Shown here: positions 16,801 to 25,309 of the stretch, one piece after another
Position numbering within the stretch: position 1 is the stretch's first letter
Layout of the letters: each line of letters begins with the position of its first letter
From: Frondihabitans peucedani
GTDB taxonomy: Bacteria > Actinomycetota > Actinomycetes > Actinomycetales > Microbacteriaceae
Length of the DNA stretch: 64,000 bases
Assembly (NCBI RefSeq): GCF_039537585.1
Contig: NZ_BAABAU010000002.1
Location: 1 to 64,000, forward strand
Reading direction: 5' to 3'
Position numbers and translations under genes: made by a program
Notes under the pieces: model-generated
Seen by the model: only the letters and a program-made list of their open reading frames with translations
What the model was told of the DNA's origin: nothing
Databases searched by the model: none

Positions 16801-17887
16801 CGTCGACAACCTCGTGACCCTCATCGACCAGTACAGCGACGTCACGGAACGCGCTGACGCGTTGAGGTTCGAGAAGGTGGCCGATCAGGCCCTTGGCCAC
16901 GACACAGCCGTGACTCTCCGAGAGCACGAGAGCTGGGGAGCCGTCGAGGCAGCTCTCCGCCACGCGGAGGCGCAGGGTCTCGAGCCGGCCGACGCCCTCT
17001 ACCGGTCCTGGACCGAGCGCGACATGGACGGGGCCGAGGACCGGCCGGCCGTTCTCTCGGCCCGGATCACGGCGAACACGGCCGCGCACGTCGACGCGCT
17101 TCCCTACGACCGTAAGCAGTCGGTGCCAGCTGTGCCGGCGTGGATTGCGGATCGCCGCGCTCTCGACTCCGAGCACACCGCCCCTGACTGGCGGGAACAC
17201 CTGCAAGAGCGGTACGACTACCTCGAAACCCGCCTCGAGGAGAGGGGCGCGACGGTCGCCGTCGAAAGGCCCGAGTGGTCGGCCGAGCTGGGCGGCGTCC
17301 CCGCCGACCCGGCGAAGCGGCAGCAGTGGACCGAGCTGGCCGCCGAGGTCTCCGTGTTCCGGGAGAAGTACCGCGTCGATGAGGCCAGCCCCGAGGCGGT
17401 GCCGGCCGAATACCGAGAGCGCGCCGTGGGCGCGGATCTCGCAGCCCGCGTCACCGCGCTCCACAAGTCATGGGAGCTGAGCAGCCAGCCGGCGGCGATC
17501 GAAGCCGATAAGCAGAGGGCGGCCGCGACGGCGACGGGCGCCGCCCAGCGCGCACGAGAAAGTGTCACGCCCCCACAGGGCCGGGCTGCGTCCACGCAGC
17601 CGCAGACCGCCGCTCGGGCTGCCCAGGAAGAGCAGCGGCGCAGAGCCGCGGACCTCGCGCAGCGGCGGACGGGAGACACCACCCGACCGCCCGGCACCGA
17701 CCAAGCACGATCCACGCTCACCGCGGCCCAGAAAGCACAGCAGGAGCTGCAGCGTCGAGCGGCACAGCGCGCCGAGGAGCTACGCAAGCAGGGACTCAAC
17801 GTCAAGGTCGAGAAGGTGGCCGACCGGAAAGACTCGCCTCACCAGCCTCGCGAGGGCCGGTCTCGAGACCAAGACCTCGAACGCTAG
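13874..17887 (+). CDS. traA: MobF-family relaxase-helicase (TraA/TrwC type)
   Basis: A 1337-residue conjugative relaxase that would nick oriT and unwind the transferred strand. The N-terminal TrwC domain has tyrosines at 13, 15 and 16 and the metal-binding histidines in RHYDSRTRDPQLHDH near 252-266. A RecD/TraI helicase follows: Walker A GPAGTGKTT near 590, Walker B VVDEAGMAG near 671 and a late helicase motif GYASTLHRTQGMTAD near 896. The C-terminus (about 1150-1337) is a long charged Ala/Arg/Gln-rich helical tail. Start is GTG 13874 or ATG 13877. The size is usual for actinobacterial MobF proteins. Confidence 0.92.
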   Translation: MMTMHILSAGDGYAYYTSETATADIKREPGRELGDYYTADGNPPGVWVGSGLEALGVRGTVSEEQMKALFGEGLHPDADRIIADAQALGKSAEDAQAMAKLGRSYYSYEQGGTGLRAAIDEGYARFERIEHREPNAEERRAIRVREGARAFREAKGRPPADQEELGRYITAASRPTSQAVAGFDLVFSPAKSVSTLWGLGDNDTRKVIEDAHEAAIADTVKYLEDEAIATRAGTNGVAQIDVEGGLIATRFRHYDSRTRDPQLHDHVVVANKVKGVDGKWRTIDSKLLHRQGVAASEFYNQRVMDRVTEGLGVTTELREVTRGKRPVVEIAGVDDRLNKGFSTRSAGIKDAMKKLERDYRRDNGRAPDLKARIALAQQATLDTRPKKETARSLADLRTAWRQRATQAVGARVVDTILRDARAAARAGNTGAGNTERITIEQASARVVETVSEHHAVWGPHMIEAETRRFLQAERTRGNVVEGTVEQITKHALTTDSITVTPPAPHGAFQPLTRKDGVSIYEHKGSQLLTSRTVLVAEDTLLDAARDRTVRPVSRETFDRIAEAEGTHIDAGQRALAGEFATSSSRLVVGTGPAGTGKTTALQVAARAVEAEGGRMIGLAPSAAAAEVMADAIGVDAGTIHSFTHGKGTLTELLHQDGPVEGVDLKPGDVIVVDEAGMAGTTNLAKVTRIAERHGAHVRLIGDDKQLSAVEAGGALRLLEHEVGSVKLEVLHRFSNREEAEATKLLRDPTGTGDPFAWYVDNGRVTGGDVDRMTADVFSGWQHDTEAGLQSVMVAKTNATVSELNGRAQALRMSQGLVRGKESAPLHDGLSAYRGDTIVTRMNDSQLKTGGGRDRVKNNDIWTVEKAHQDGSLTVTGIKSGAKITLPREYVEKSVELGYASTLHRTQGMTADTAHVLADATTSKELAYVGLTRGRLENHLYVETEEAQPVSEVLASIARTSDARLSATETIRNEHARVDNLVTLIDQYSDVTERADALRFEKVADQALGHDTAVTLREHESWGAVEAALRHAEAQGLEPADALYRSWTERDMDGAEDRPAVLSARITANTAAHVDALPYDRKQSVPAVPAWIADRRALDSEHTAPDWREHLQERYDYLETRLEERGATVAVERPEWSAELGGVPADPAKRQQWTELAAEVSVFREKYRVDEASPEAVPAEYRERAVGADLAARVTALHKSWELSSQPAAIEADKQRAAATATGAAQRARESVTPPQGRAASTQPQTAARAAQEEQRRRAADLAQRRTGDTTRPPGTDQARSTLTAAQKAQQELQRRAAQRAEELRKQGLNVKVEKVADRKDSPHQPREGRSRDQDLER

Positions 17888-17982
17888 AAGCACGACCACC
17901 GTTCACCGTCAAGACCGGAACACAAGCGGACGATCCAAAGGCCCCAGATCCATTCACACTGCCAGGCGCTTACAACTGCTTG

Positions 17983-20265
17983 TCAGGCTCCGTGCACAAG
18001 GTCCAGCACTCTCCGCCCGTATGCCAGAACCGACTGCTCATCTGGAGACTCCGACGCTGAATCAGGATTCGTATCGTGGTGGAAACGCCCAGCGAAGTCG
18101 TTCAAAGACCGCATCTCTGCAACGTCCGGCTGGGCGTGGACCAGCGGGCTCGGCGGGGAAGCCTGGTCGACTTGTTCAATAGCTGTTCCGAGCATGACAC
18201 CATCCGAGATTTTCCCCGGATAGCGCCGATGCAGGTACCCCTCAAGCAGTGGTCGCATCGCCTTCGCTGCCGTTAATCGGTCCGTTGTCGTACCGGCGAC
18301 GAAGTCGGTTACGGTCCGGTAGTTGGTGTAGTAGGCCGACTCGCATTCTCGGTCGAGGTCGACGGGTCCGAAATCGGAATAATCACCGGGTGCTCGCGCT
18401 ATTTGCATGTTCGTGATGTCGCCGTCGATTCTTGCCTTGACCAGGGCGCGTCGCAGGTCGCGAAGGAAGACCGCATCGTGAGCGAGGACGATAAGTTGCC
18501 CGCACTGCTTCGCTATGCGTACGAGAATTTCGGTGGTGTATTCGCGCCGAGCTTTATCCAGGCTGCTTACGGGATCGTCGATCACGACGATTTTTTGGTC
18601 GAGCTGCGGGTCGGCCAGCGTCGACGCGACGAAGAACGCGAAAGCCATCGATCGCTTGTCGCCCTCGCTGAGGGCCGTTGCGAATGACGGAAGGCCACCG
18701 GCCAACTTGATCGGAGTGCCACGAAGTGTGATGCCGTAATCCGTACGGGGAGCGCTCCCCATGTAGTTGGTCTTAATTTCGTCGATCGCAAAATAGGCAC
18801 CGAGGCTAGCGAGGTGGGTGTTTATGTCGGTTCGGTATTTCGAAAGAGTGGCGGTCATCAGGGCAGTCAGAGCTGTTCTCGCCGTCTTCTTCGACTGCTC
18901 TGCATCTTTCAGCGACGCTTCCGCCGTCACTAGCTCGTCGACGAGTTGCACCACTTCTGGCGTGTGGCGCAGTATCGCCAAATCGAGCTGCTTGAGCTCT
19001 GAAGCTATGAGTTCGGGTTCTTGGCCTCTGAGCGAATCTTGAAAGATGCCAATAGTTGTGCGCTGAGCCACAATCAGCTCATTGGTCTCCGTTACAACCT
19101 GGAGAAACTGGCCCCACAGTCGTTGGGCGTCGTCTTCCTCTTCTACCGTGGCTATCTGGTCGGAAGGCGCAAGCGCTTTCCGTGCGAGGAGACTCAGGAG
19201 CAACTCGCGAAGATTGTTAAGCGACGTGGCAGAAAGCTCGTCGCGCTCCTCCGTGAGGAGGCTGAGGTCGACGTATGGCTTCCAAGCCGTCAATCGTTCG
19301 TTGGTTTGCTTGCGGTGGGCGACGATTTCTTCGAAAAGAGCAGGGTCTGTCGATTGGAGTACTCCTTTTATGCAGGCCTGGATCGCAAGACGAAGGTCCT
19401 GATAGGCCCGATTGAAGTGGCTCTGGTACATGCGAATAAGCGATAATCCTTGAGTTCCTTGCCCGCAGTATGGGCAGATCTCGTGGTTGTCAAATTGCTG
19501 TCCTTCGCTTATCCAGGCCGTCACTTCTGAGAGTCCAACGGTTTGGACATGAGCTTCCACGGCTGCCTCAGCCTCCAACTGAATATCATCCAGAGTCTGG
19601 TTTAGAACCTTGAAGACCGCCCCGATGTCTAGTGTCGGTTCGGGTGTCTCGGCTGGGAGGGGTTGCTGGAGAATCGTCTCGGCGCGGGTAGCAGCCGAAA
19701 GTCGTTCAGTGATTGCCTTCCTCTTAGCGTCCGGTTGCTCTACCGGCCGCAGGGAACGAAACACTGCCACCGTTGAAGCCACGGCGTAAACCTGAAGGCG
19801 AGCAGTGAGGTCGCGAATTTTCATAGAGGCCCGCTGTTGAGCAAGAGAAGCTTGCTCTTCGGTCGACCGCGCGGCGACAGCACTGTCGCCAAGCGCGAAG
19901 TCGAGCAGGTTCTTCCGATGATCCGGCGTTATTTCCGTTCCCGAATAGACATTTCTGTTGACGAACTCGGCGTCGTAGACGATGAATTCTGACCGCTGTT
20001 CGGTCCAGGCTTTTGCGTCATACGTGACCTTATGGCCTCCGTCGAACTGCAGGATTACGGATGGGCTATGCCCTGCGTCAACCGTCACTCGCTCCTCGAG
20101 GGTTGTGGAGTCTCCCGTAGCGCTTGAGCGAAAAACACTGGCCAGCGTGGATTTACCACGGCCATTTCCTCCATAGAGGAGCGCGAATCTTCCCAGTTTG
20201 TACGCAGAGCCCCGCGCATCGTGCAGCAGTCCGATGCCTTGGACCTTCTCGATTCGCACAAGCAT
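17983..20265 (-). CDS. RloC-like AAA ATPase with zinc-hook motif, probable phage defence
   Basis: A 760-residue Rad50/SMC-like ATPase of the AAA_13 type. Walker A GGNGRGKST is near 33-41, coiled coils fill about 120-480, a zinc-hook-like CPYCGQG lies near 265, an ABC signature region LSEGDKRSMAFAFF precedes Walker B VVIDDPVSSLD near 558, and a His switch lies in LAHDAVF. The C-terminus carries MRPLLEGYLHRRYPG and later FHHD; RloC and PrrC anticodon nucleases have an R-x3-E pair plus His in this area, matching RPLLE and His in kind but not in exact spacing. It lies convergent with the relaxase. RloC-like toxicity is inferred, not shown. Confidence 0.78.
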   Translation of the reverse strand: MLVRIEKVQGIGLLHDARGSAYKLGRFALLYGGNGRGKSTLASVFRSSATGDSTTLEERVTVDAGHSPSVILQFDGGHKVTYDAKAWTEQRSEFIVYDAEFVNRNVYSGTEITPDHRKNLLDFALGDSAVAARSTEEQASLAQQRASMKIRDLTARLQVYAVASTVAVFRSLRPVEQPDAKRKAITERLSAATRAETILQQPLPAETPEPTLDIGAVFKVLNQTLDDIQLEAEAAVEAHVQTVGLSEVTAWISEGQQFDNHEICPYCGQGTQGLSLIRMYQSHFNRAYQDLRLAIQACIKGVLQSTDPALFEEIVAHRKQTNERLTAWKPYVDLSLLTEERDELSATSLNNLRELLLSLLARKALAPSDQIATVEEEDDAQRLWGQFLQVVTETNELIVAQRTTIGIFQDSLRGQEPELIASELKQLDLAILRHTPEVVQLVDELVTAEASLKDAEQSKKTARTALTALMTATLSKYRTDINTHLASLGAYFAIDEIKTNYMGSAPRTDYGITLRGTPIKLAGGLPSFATALSEGDKRSMAFAFFVASTLADPQLDQKIVVIDDPVSSLDKARREYTTEILVRIAKQCGQLIVLAHDAVFLRDLRRALVKARIDGDITNMQIARAPGDYSDFGPVDLDRECESAYYTNYRTVTDFVAGTTTDRLTAAKAMRPLLEGYLHRRYPGKISDGVMLGTAIEQVDQASPPSPLVHAQPDVAEMRSLNDFAGRFHHDTNPDSASESPDEQSVLAYGRRVLDLVHGA

Positions 20266-20381
20266 TGGCCAACCCCCATTTGTTTAAGAGCTGCCCAATC
20301 TGCATCTTTGCAGAATGATGCTTGCTCAGCTTCGAGAATAGCTCAGCCCTGTCGCGCTCCCCGGTCTGAAGCACGCTGGAT

Positions 20382-20894
20382 TCAGACTGGCGGATGCCAA
20401 CTGTCAGGGGGGATGGCGGCGGAGACGATAGGCCTATTGCGGCCCTTTGTCCGCTGGTACAGGTGTCCTTGGGTCATGTCGCAGTCTTTGAAGGGGCCGG
20501 TCTGGGCGTCGAAGATAATCGTTTTGTGTCGGTCCCAGTGGTTGAGCCACCAATCCGACAGCGCATCAAGCGACAGGCTCAGCTCGACCGCTTGGTGCGC
20601 CCGAAACAGCGCCCATAGGCGGGCGTTGACTTCCGGGTGCAGCCACCATTCCGGGCACCAGATCGCTATTTCCCGGCTGCCTGTCGCCTCCACTGTGTGG
20701 AAGTGCTGATCGAACCAGTCGAGGAAGTCAGCTCGATTGTCGATGGGCTCGTACTCCGGCGCGTCTCCTTCGCTCTCCGGGTCCGACTCGAACGGGTCGA
20801 CGTCCTTGCGCGGGTCAACCGCGTCGCCCTCGTCGCCCTCGAACTCGGCCGGGTCCATCTCGGGCTCGTCCTCGTATGTCGGTTCATCGCTCAT
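20382..20894 (-). CDS. DUF4913 family protein
   Basis: A 170-residue protein: a very acidic N-terminus (residues 1-50) and then the DUF4913 signature REIAIWCPEWWLHPEVNARL, LWALFRAH, LSDWWLNHWD and GPFKDC. DUF4913 genes are common beside conjugation genes in actinobacterial plasmids; the function is unknown. The ATG at 20894 lies two bases after the coupling-protein stop, so it is the last gene of the transfer operon. Confidence 0.82.
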   Translation of the reverse strand: MSDEPTYEDEPEMDPAEFEGDEGDAVDPRKDVDPFESDPESEGDAPEYEPIDNRADFLDWFDQHFHTVEATGSREIAIWCPEWWLHPEVNARLWALFRAHQAVELSLSLDALSDWWLNHWDRHKTIIFDAQTGPFKDCDMTQGHLYQRTKGRNRPIVSAAIPPDSWHPPV

Positions 20895-20896
20895 CG

Positions 20897-22591
20897 TCAC
20901 GCCGCTTTCGCCACGAGCGCGTGGCCGTCGATCTGAGCTTTCAGCTCCCGGTCGCGGAACCACGGCTGAGAGGTCAGCATCACGGGCCGGCACTTGGAGT
21001 TGAACATGACCACCCGCCATTCCGGGAGGTTCGCGAGCTTGTCGACGTCGAGGGTGTTCACCTGACGGGTCGACGTGGACGACGACATTTGGCCGTCTCG
21101 GCCGGTCGAGGTGCCGTAGGTGGTCTCGTCGTACTTGCCGATCAGCTGAGCGAGATCCCCGAGGAAATCGGGGTCGGCGACGCCGCCGCCGTAAACCCGA
21201 TTCGCGGCCGCGTCCCAGAGGGCCTGCCAGCCGCCGCGGCCAAAGGCCTCGACGCCCTGAGCCTTCGACTGGAAGTAGGCGTTGAGGATAATCCCCATGG
21301 AGCCGTAGAACGAGTACAGGGACGGCAGCTCCGGCCACCGGACGATGTTGGCGCACTCGTCCAGCTCCATGACGAGCGGCACGGCCAATCGGCCGCCGTT
21401 GCGCTGTGCGGCGCTCTCGGCTTTCCTGCCGATCGCGCGCACGAGCGCCGTCAGGATCGCGCCGCCGGATCCGGCACCGTCTTTCGAGAGCAGCACGAGG
21501 GTGTCCTTCCCCTGCACGAATTCGGCCGGATCAAACGACCGCACCCCGCCCTTTTCGCGAATGGCCGTGTCCGTCCATGCCACCAGGCGGTCGTTTTTCA
21601 GCGCCGACGCCATGCGGCGGGCAGTGCTGAATGTCGACTGCTTCGTCTTCTCGGCCGAGTTCAGGACACCCCCAATAGTGAGAGCGACACCCTTCAGCCC
21701 GTGCTCGTTGAGGATGACTTGGGCTTCCTGGCCGAAGTTGCTCGACAACCACCGGTAGACGGTCGGAAGCCCCAGGTCATCGACCGCGGCCGCCAGCAGC
21801 AGCGCTGAGAGCAGGTCGCGGCCGTCCGTGTCGAATTGGGCGTCCCCGCCCTTATCGGCCTCGCCACGGGTGGAAGCCTCGAAGATCATCGCCAGCTCTG
21901 TGGCATCTTCCAAAGTCTCAATGTCCGAGAGTGGGTTGTAGACGAAATCGGGGGTCAGCTCGTCGCGGTAGATGCGGTGCGGGTCGAACAAGTACACCGT
22001 CCCCTGGTCTTTCCTGCCGGCGATGACTTCCCGCACCCCGTCGACCTTGTTCGAGGTCATGATGCACGGACCGGGCGCTTCCAGGCAGTGCCGGATGACG
22101 AACGCGCTCGTCTTACCCCGGCCGGTGCCGAACACGTAGACACCCGTCTCACGCCAGCCCTGATAGACCCACAGGGCGCGGCTCCCGATCGTCCGTCCGA
22201 TGTTTTGCCCGCACGACATGTCGACGTTCGGGTGCAGGCGGGCCGTCTCGGCGGTGCGCTGCTTCACGCGGAGAACTTTGGTCTGCGCTTTCGTGGCCAT
22301 GTGCGCCAGGGCGACGTTGCTGCGCTTGTTCGCGGCACGACGGGCCTGCCAGGAAAGCAGGCCCGTGAAGGCAGCTACCGCGACGATGAGAAACACGAAC
22401 ATGAAGACCGGGGCGGACTTCGGTAGCGGTGTTCCGCCGAGCGTCATGTCACCGAAGAGCTGGAAGGGGTTCCAGGGGTAGTCGCCCGCGGAGTGCGAGA
22501 AGGCCGCGCCGGCATGGATCGCGAGGTACACGGCACCTAGAAGCAAGGCGAAGAGGAAGCCGACGAGGACGTTGGTGCGGGTGCTTTTCAT
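20897..22591 (-). CDS. traG: Type IV coupling protein (VirD4/TraG type)
   Basis: A 564-residue ATPase that links the relaxosome to the secretion channel. Two N-terminal membrane segments (about 8-28 and 62-82) are followed by Walker A GTGRGKTS near 155-162, Walker B PLVMELDECAN near 408 and the C-terminal TraG/VirD4 motor motif ANLPEWRVVMFNSKCRPVM. AAGGGA lies 8 bases before ATG 22591. The frame of the upstream hydrolase overlaps it by 143 bases. Confidence 0.9.
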   Translation of the reverse strand: MKSTRTNVLVGFLFALLLGAVYLAIHAGAAFSHSAGDYPWNPFQLFGDMTLGGTPLPKSAPVFMFVFLIVAVAAFTGLLSWQARRAANKRSNVALAHMATKAQTKVLRVKQRTAETARLHPNVDMSCGQNIGRTIGSRALWVYQGWRETGVYVFGTGRGKTSAFVIRHCLEAPGPCIMTSNKVDGVREVIAGRKDQGTVYLFDPHRIYRDELTPDFVYNPLSDIETLEDATELAMIFEASTRGEADKGGDAQFDTDGRDLLSALLLAAAVDDLGLPTVYRWLSSNFGQEAQVILNEHGLKGVALTIGGVLNSAEKTKQSTFSTARRMASALKNDRLVAWTDTAIREKGGVRSFDPAEFVQGKDTLVLLSKDGAGSGGAILTALVRAIGRKAESAAQRNGGRLAVPLVMELDECANIVRWPELPSLYSFYGSMGIILNAYFQSKAQGVEAFGRGGWQALWDAAANRVYGGGVADPDFLGDLAQLIGKYDETTYGTSTGRDGQMSSSTSTRQVNTLDVDKLANLPEWRVVMFNSKCRPVMLTSQPWFRDRELKAQIDGHALVAKAA

Positions 22592-23711
22592 TCTCTAATC
22601 CCTTGTCTGTCGAGGTGGCCTCTTTGACGTTGAATTTCATGGGCTCGCTCCCCATCGGGTCGACCTCGACGTGAACGTGGTTACAGGAGTCGGCAACCTG
22701 CCGGCTGATGTTGGTGAGCGTCAGCGAGTCGCCGTGCGCGGCGCGGCAGTCGGCCTGCCCGGTGCCCGAGTCGGACGCCATGATCGGGTCGAGGGTCTTT
22801 AGAAGCTTGATCGCGTTCGCGTCCCACCCGTTGGTGACGACACCACCGAGGCTGTAGAAATCGACCGCATGGCCGCCACCATTGACGACATGCGCGGACG
22901 CGTTGCCGGCACCCGGCCGCTGCCCGGTGCACGCCCGATTAATGTCGGAGATCCCGATCTTCCCGAACGTCTGATACGCCACGGTGATGACCTGCAAAAT
23001 GCGGGTGTCGATCCCACAGCTCGCGACGGTCTGCCCTTCGGCAATCCAGCGAATCTCTTTCAGGTGATCCGGGGCAAGGCCCGTGATCGTGCCGTTGTCG
23101 ATGCCCTTGACTAGGTTCTGAGCGAGGGCCTTCGCGTCTCCCGACACCGAGACTGTCGACGCGCACGCCGCTTGCCCGCCCGTGAGCGCCTGCACGACGG
23201 CCTGGGCCGCGTCAAAATACTTTGTGTAGTGGTTCGGGTCCGCGTTGATCTGCACCGCGTGAGCAGCGGCCGAAGGCGCCATGCTCTGCCAGTTCGGCAC
23301 CTTCAAGAGGCGTTGGAAGAAGAGTGTCGCCGCGGTGGTGGGGTCCATCCTTTGCGCGAGGGTGCCCCAGGTGTCTCGCTGTTGGAACAGCCCGCGCGAG
23401 TCGGGGCCGGCCTTGTCCCCGTAGGTGATGTTTTCCAGCGTGGATTCGCCCATGGCGGTCATGACGCCAATCTCTTGCCCTTGCGTGTTGACGCCGAGGG
23501 CGGCGCCGGCGTTCATGATCGCCGTAGCGTTCACGAGCTGGTCGCCGGAGTACCCGTCGATCGCCGTGTGGGCCGCGGCGGTCTGAATGTTGACGGCCGT
23601 GCCCGCGCACGCCTCCGAGGTTTGCGGGCCGCCGCCACCGATCAGCGTCGCACCCGCTAACAGGAATACGAGAAGCAGCACCACGAGGGTGCCGCCAATC
23701 CACTTGCTCAT
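22449..23711 (-). CDS. Conjugative cell-wall hydrolase (lytic transglycosylase-like)
   Basis: A 420-residue membrane-anchored protein that would open peptidoglycan for the transfer channel. One N-terminal membrane segment (about 5-28) is followed by a transglycosylase-like region with the catalytic-type Glu in TAMGEST, and SRGLFQQRDTWG, and FFQRLLKVPNW, then a second domain with SAHVVNGGGHAVDFYSLGG and CNHVHVEVDPMG. ATG 23711 has GGGGAG upstream. After about residue 373 the protein becomes an Arg/Pro/Leu string that merely overlaps the coupling-protein gene out of frame; a normal ATGA-type end would need a one-base shift near 22590, so the tail is probably an artefact of a frameshift. Confidence 0.78.
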   Translation of the reverse strand: MSKWIGGTLVVLLLVFLLAGATLIGGGGPQTSEACAGTAVNIQTAAAHTAIDGYSGDQLVNATAIMNAGAALGVNTQGQEIGVMTAMGESTLENITYGDKAGPDSRGLFQQRDTWGTLAQRMDPTTAATLFFQRLLKVPNWQSMAPSAAAHAVQINADPNHYTKYFDAAQAVVQALTGGQAACASTVSVSGDAKALAQNLVKGIDNGTITGLAPDHLKEIRWIAEGQTVASCGIDTRILQVITVAYQTFGKIGISDINRACTGQRPGAGNASAHVVNGGGHAVDFYSLGGVVTNGWDANAIKLLKTLDPIMASDSGTGQADCRAAHGDSLTLTNISRQVADSCNHVHVEVDPMGSEPMKFNVKEATSTDKGLENEKHPHQRPRRLPLRLASRCRVPRDPCRRGLLALRGRLPLEPLPALR

Positions 23712-23737
23712 CGTCTCTCCCCTGATCCGAGAACCGA

Positions 23738-25309
23738 TTACGCGGTGGCCGCGCCCGCTTCCATGGCCTCGTCCGTGTCGGTCACTTCGGCCTCCCACTG
23801 GGAGCGAATGTGCTGCATGTGCGTTTCCGGGTTCGAGCCGAATTTGAAGACGCAGTTCCCGGGACGGAGGTTCATCAGAACCTCTTGCGTGTCGGGGGCA
23901 AAGTTGAAGGTCTGGGTGACCCAGCGGGCGTCCTCATCGCGGTCCTGCCGGTACGCGTAGATCGTCTGTGCTTCTTGGACGACGGTGTAGCCGGGGCTGT
24001 CCGGGGGAATGTCGGTGCCCTTGTGCATCACGAACACGTTGGAGATACCGAGGGACCGGGAGAGCTTCTGGTTCGACTTCACGAGCCGGGACGAGGGGCC
24101 ACCGATCATGTGCCAGCCCTCCTCGTAAACCACGTTCGTGATGAAGCCGCGCTCCTGCCGGAGCCGCCCCATCAGCCACATGTTCCCGATCGCCATCACC
24201 GTCGGCACGGCCGGGCCGTCGTCTGGGAGCTGGGAGACGTCGAACGTCGTGAGCTTCTGGCTCAGGTCGACGTCATTGGATGTTTCGCCGTCGAAGGTGC
24301 CGGCGAAGTCCTCGAGGAGGTCATCAAGGGCGTACTGGATCGTGAGGCCGGCCTGGTGGAACCGGTCGGCGGCTTTCTTTGACAGGTCCTTGTCCTGGGG
24401 CACCTGGCCGAGGAACGGCAGCAGGTCCGCGGGGGTCGGCACGCGGCCGTCGTCGAACGAGGCGAACGCCAGCTGAAGGGCGTACCTGGTCGCTTTCCGC
24501 TCCCACACCGTCGACGGGGTGTCGTCCCGGACGATGCGCGCCACAGCGTTCACAAGAGCGCCCTGTCCTCGAAAGCCCGTGCCACGGACAATTTCAGGGT
24601 CGAGGAGGTTCAGGCGGGTGCCTGATCCGTCCGGGTTGAACAGCAAGTGGGTCCCGCCCATGCGCTGGACGACGCCGGTGTATTCACCCACGCCGCCCTG
24701 GTCCTTCTTGTCGAACACGACTGCGCGGTGCTTGTTCAGCAGCAGCGGCCGGATGACCATGACCGTCTTCGTGAAGGACGACTTTCCCGCGCCCACCGTG
24801 CCGAGAAGGAGCACGTTCGGGCTCGTGAGCTCGCGCGGCTGCATGTTGTAGGCGGTCGGGGCGTCGTGGCTGATTGACGTCGAGGAGAGGTTGTCTCGGC
24901 CGTTGACGACACCGCGGAACGACGTCGGAGCGCCGATGATGCCCGTGTTCAGAATCTCGGCCTGCCGGGTCGTCGTCGGAGCGCCCGAAATCGTGGGGGC
25001 GTACCACCCGCGCGACGCCGACCCGGCTGAGGACCGCAGGCGAGAGCCCGGCAGCTCGAACGGCGACAGGTCCAACGACCGTGCGACCGGGCGATCGCCC
25101 TGACCGGGTGCGTCCTCCTCGCCCGTGATTGCCGGGGCCAGGGCCTCCGGGGGCACGAACACGCACAGCAGCGGAATGCTCGCCAGCCGGGGCCGGCGCT
25201 TGGTCTCCACCACCGCGGCGCGTGCGCCCCGACGAGTACTGTCGGCCGGCGTCTGCGCGGCTGTGGTGTTGTCCTGCGTCGCCTTAGTGAGGGGGGCGTG
25301 CTTGCTCAT
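23738..25309 (-). CDS. VirB4-like conjugation ATPase
   Basis: A 523-residue ATPase energising the type IV channel. Walker A GTVGAGKSS lies near 170 and Walker B VVYEEGWH near 394, followed by the conserved VFVMHKGTDIP and LMNLRPGNCVFKFG blocks. It corresponds to the C-terminal motor half of VirB4; the preceding gene product supplies the other half, as in other actinobacterial systems with SCO6880-type proteins. Its start overlaps the stop of that gene by 4 bases. Confidence 0.87.
   Translation of the reverse strand: MSKHAPLTKATQDNTTAAQTPADSTRRGARAAVVETKRRPRLASIPLLCVFVPPEALAPAITGEEDAPGQGDRPVARSLDLSPFELPGSRLRSSAGSASRGWYAPTISGAPTTTRQAEILNTGIIGAPTSFRGVVNGRDNLSSTSISHDAPTAYNMQPRELTSPNVLLLGTVGAGKSSFTKTVMVIRPLLLNKHRAVVFDKKDQGGVGEYTGVVQRMGGTHLLFNPDGSGTRLNLLDPEIVRGTGFRGQGALVNAVARIVRDDTPSTVWERKATRYALQLAFASFDDGRVPTPADLLPFLGQVPQDKDLSKKAADRFHQAGLTIQYALDDLLEDFAGTFDGETSNDVDLSQKLTTFDVSQLPDDGPAVPTVMAIGNMWLMGRLRQERGFITNVVYEEGWHMIGGPSSRLVKSNQKLSRSLGISNVFVMHKGTDIPPDSPGYTVVQEAQTIYAYRQDRDEDARWVTQTFNFAPDTQEVLMNLRPGNCVFKFGSNPETHMQHIRSQWEAEVTDTDEAMEAGAATA

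Noticed and set aside
20895-21356. Upstream extension of the DUF4913 gene to 324 residues
   Set aside because: The extra 154 residues are Arg-rich nonsense over the coupling protein; the ATG at 20894 fits the domain and the junction.
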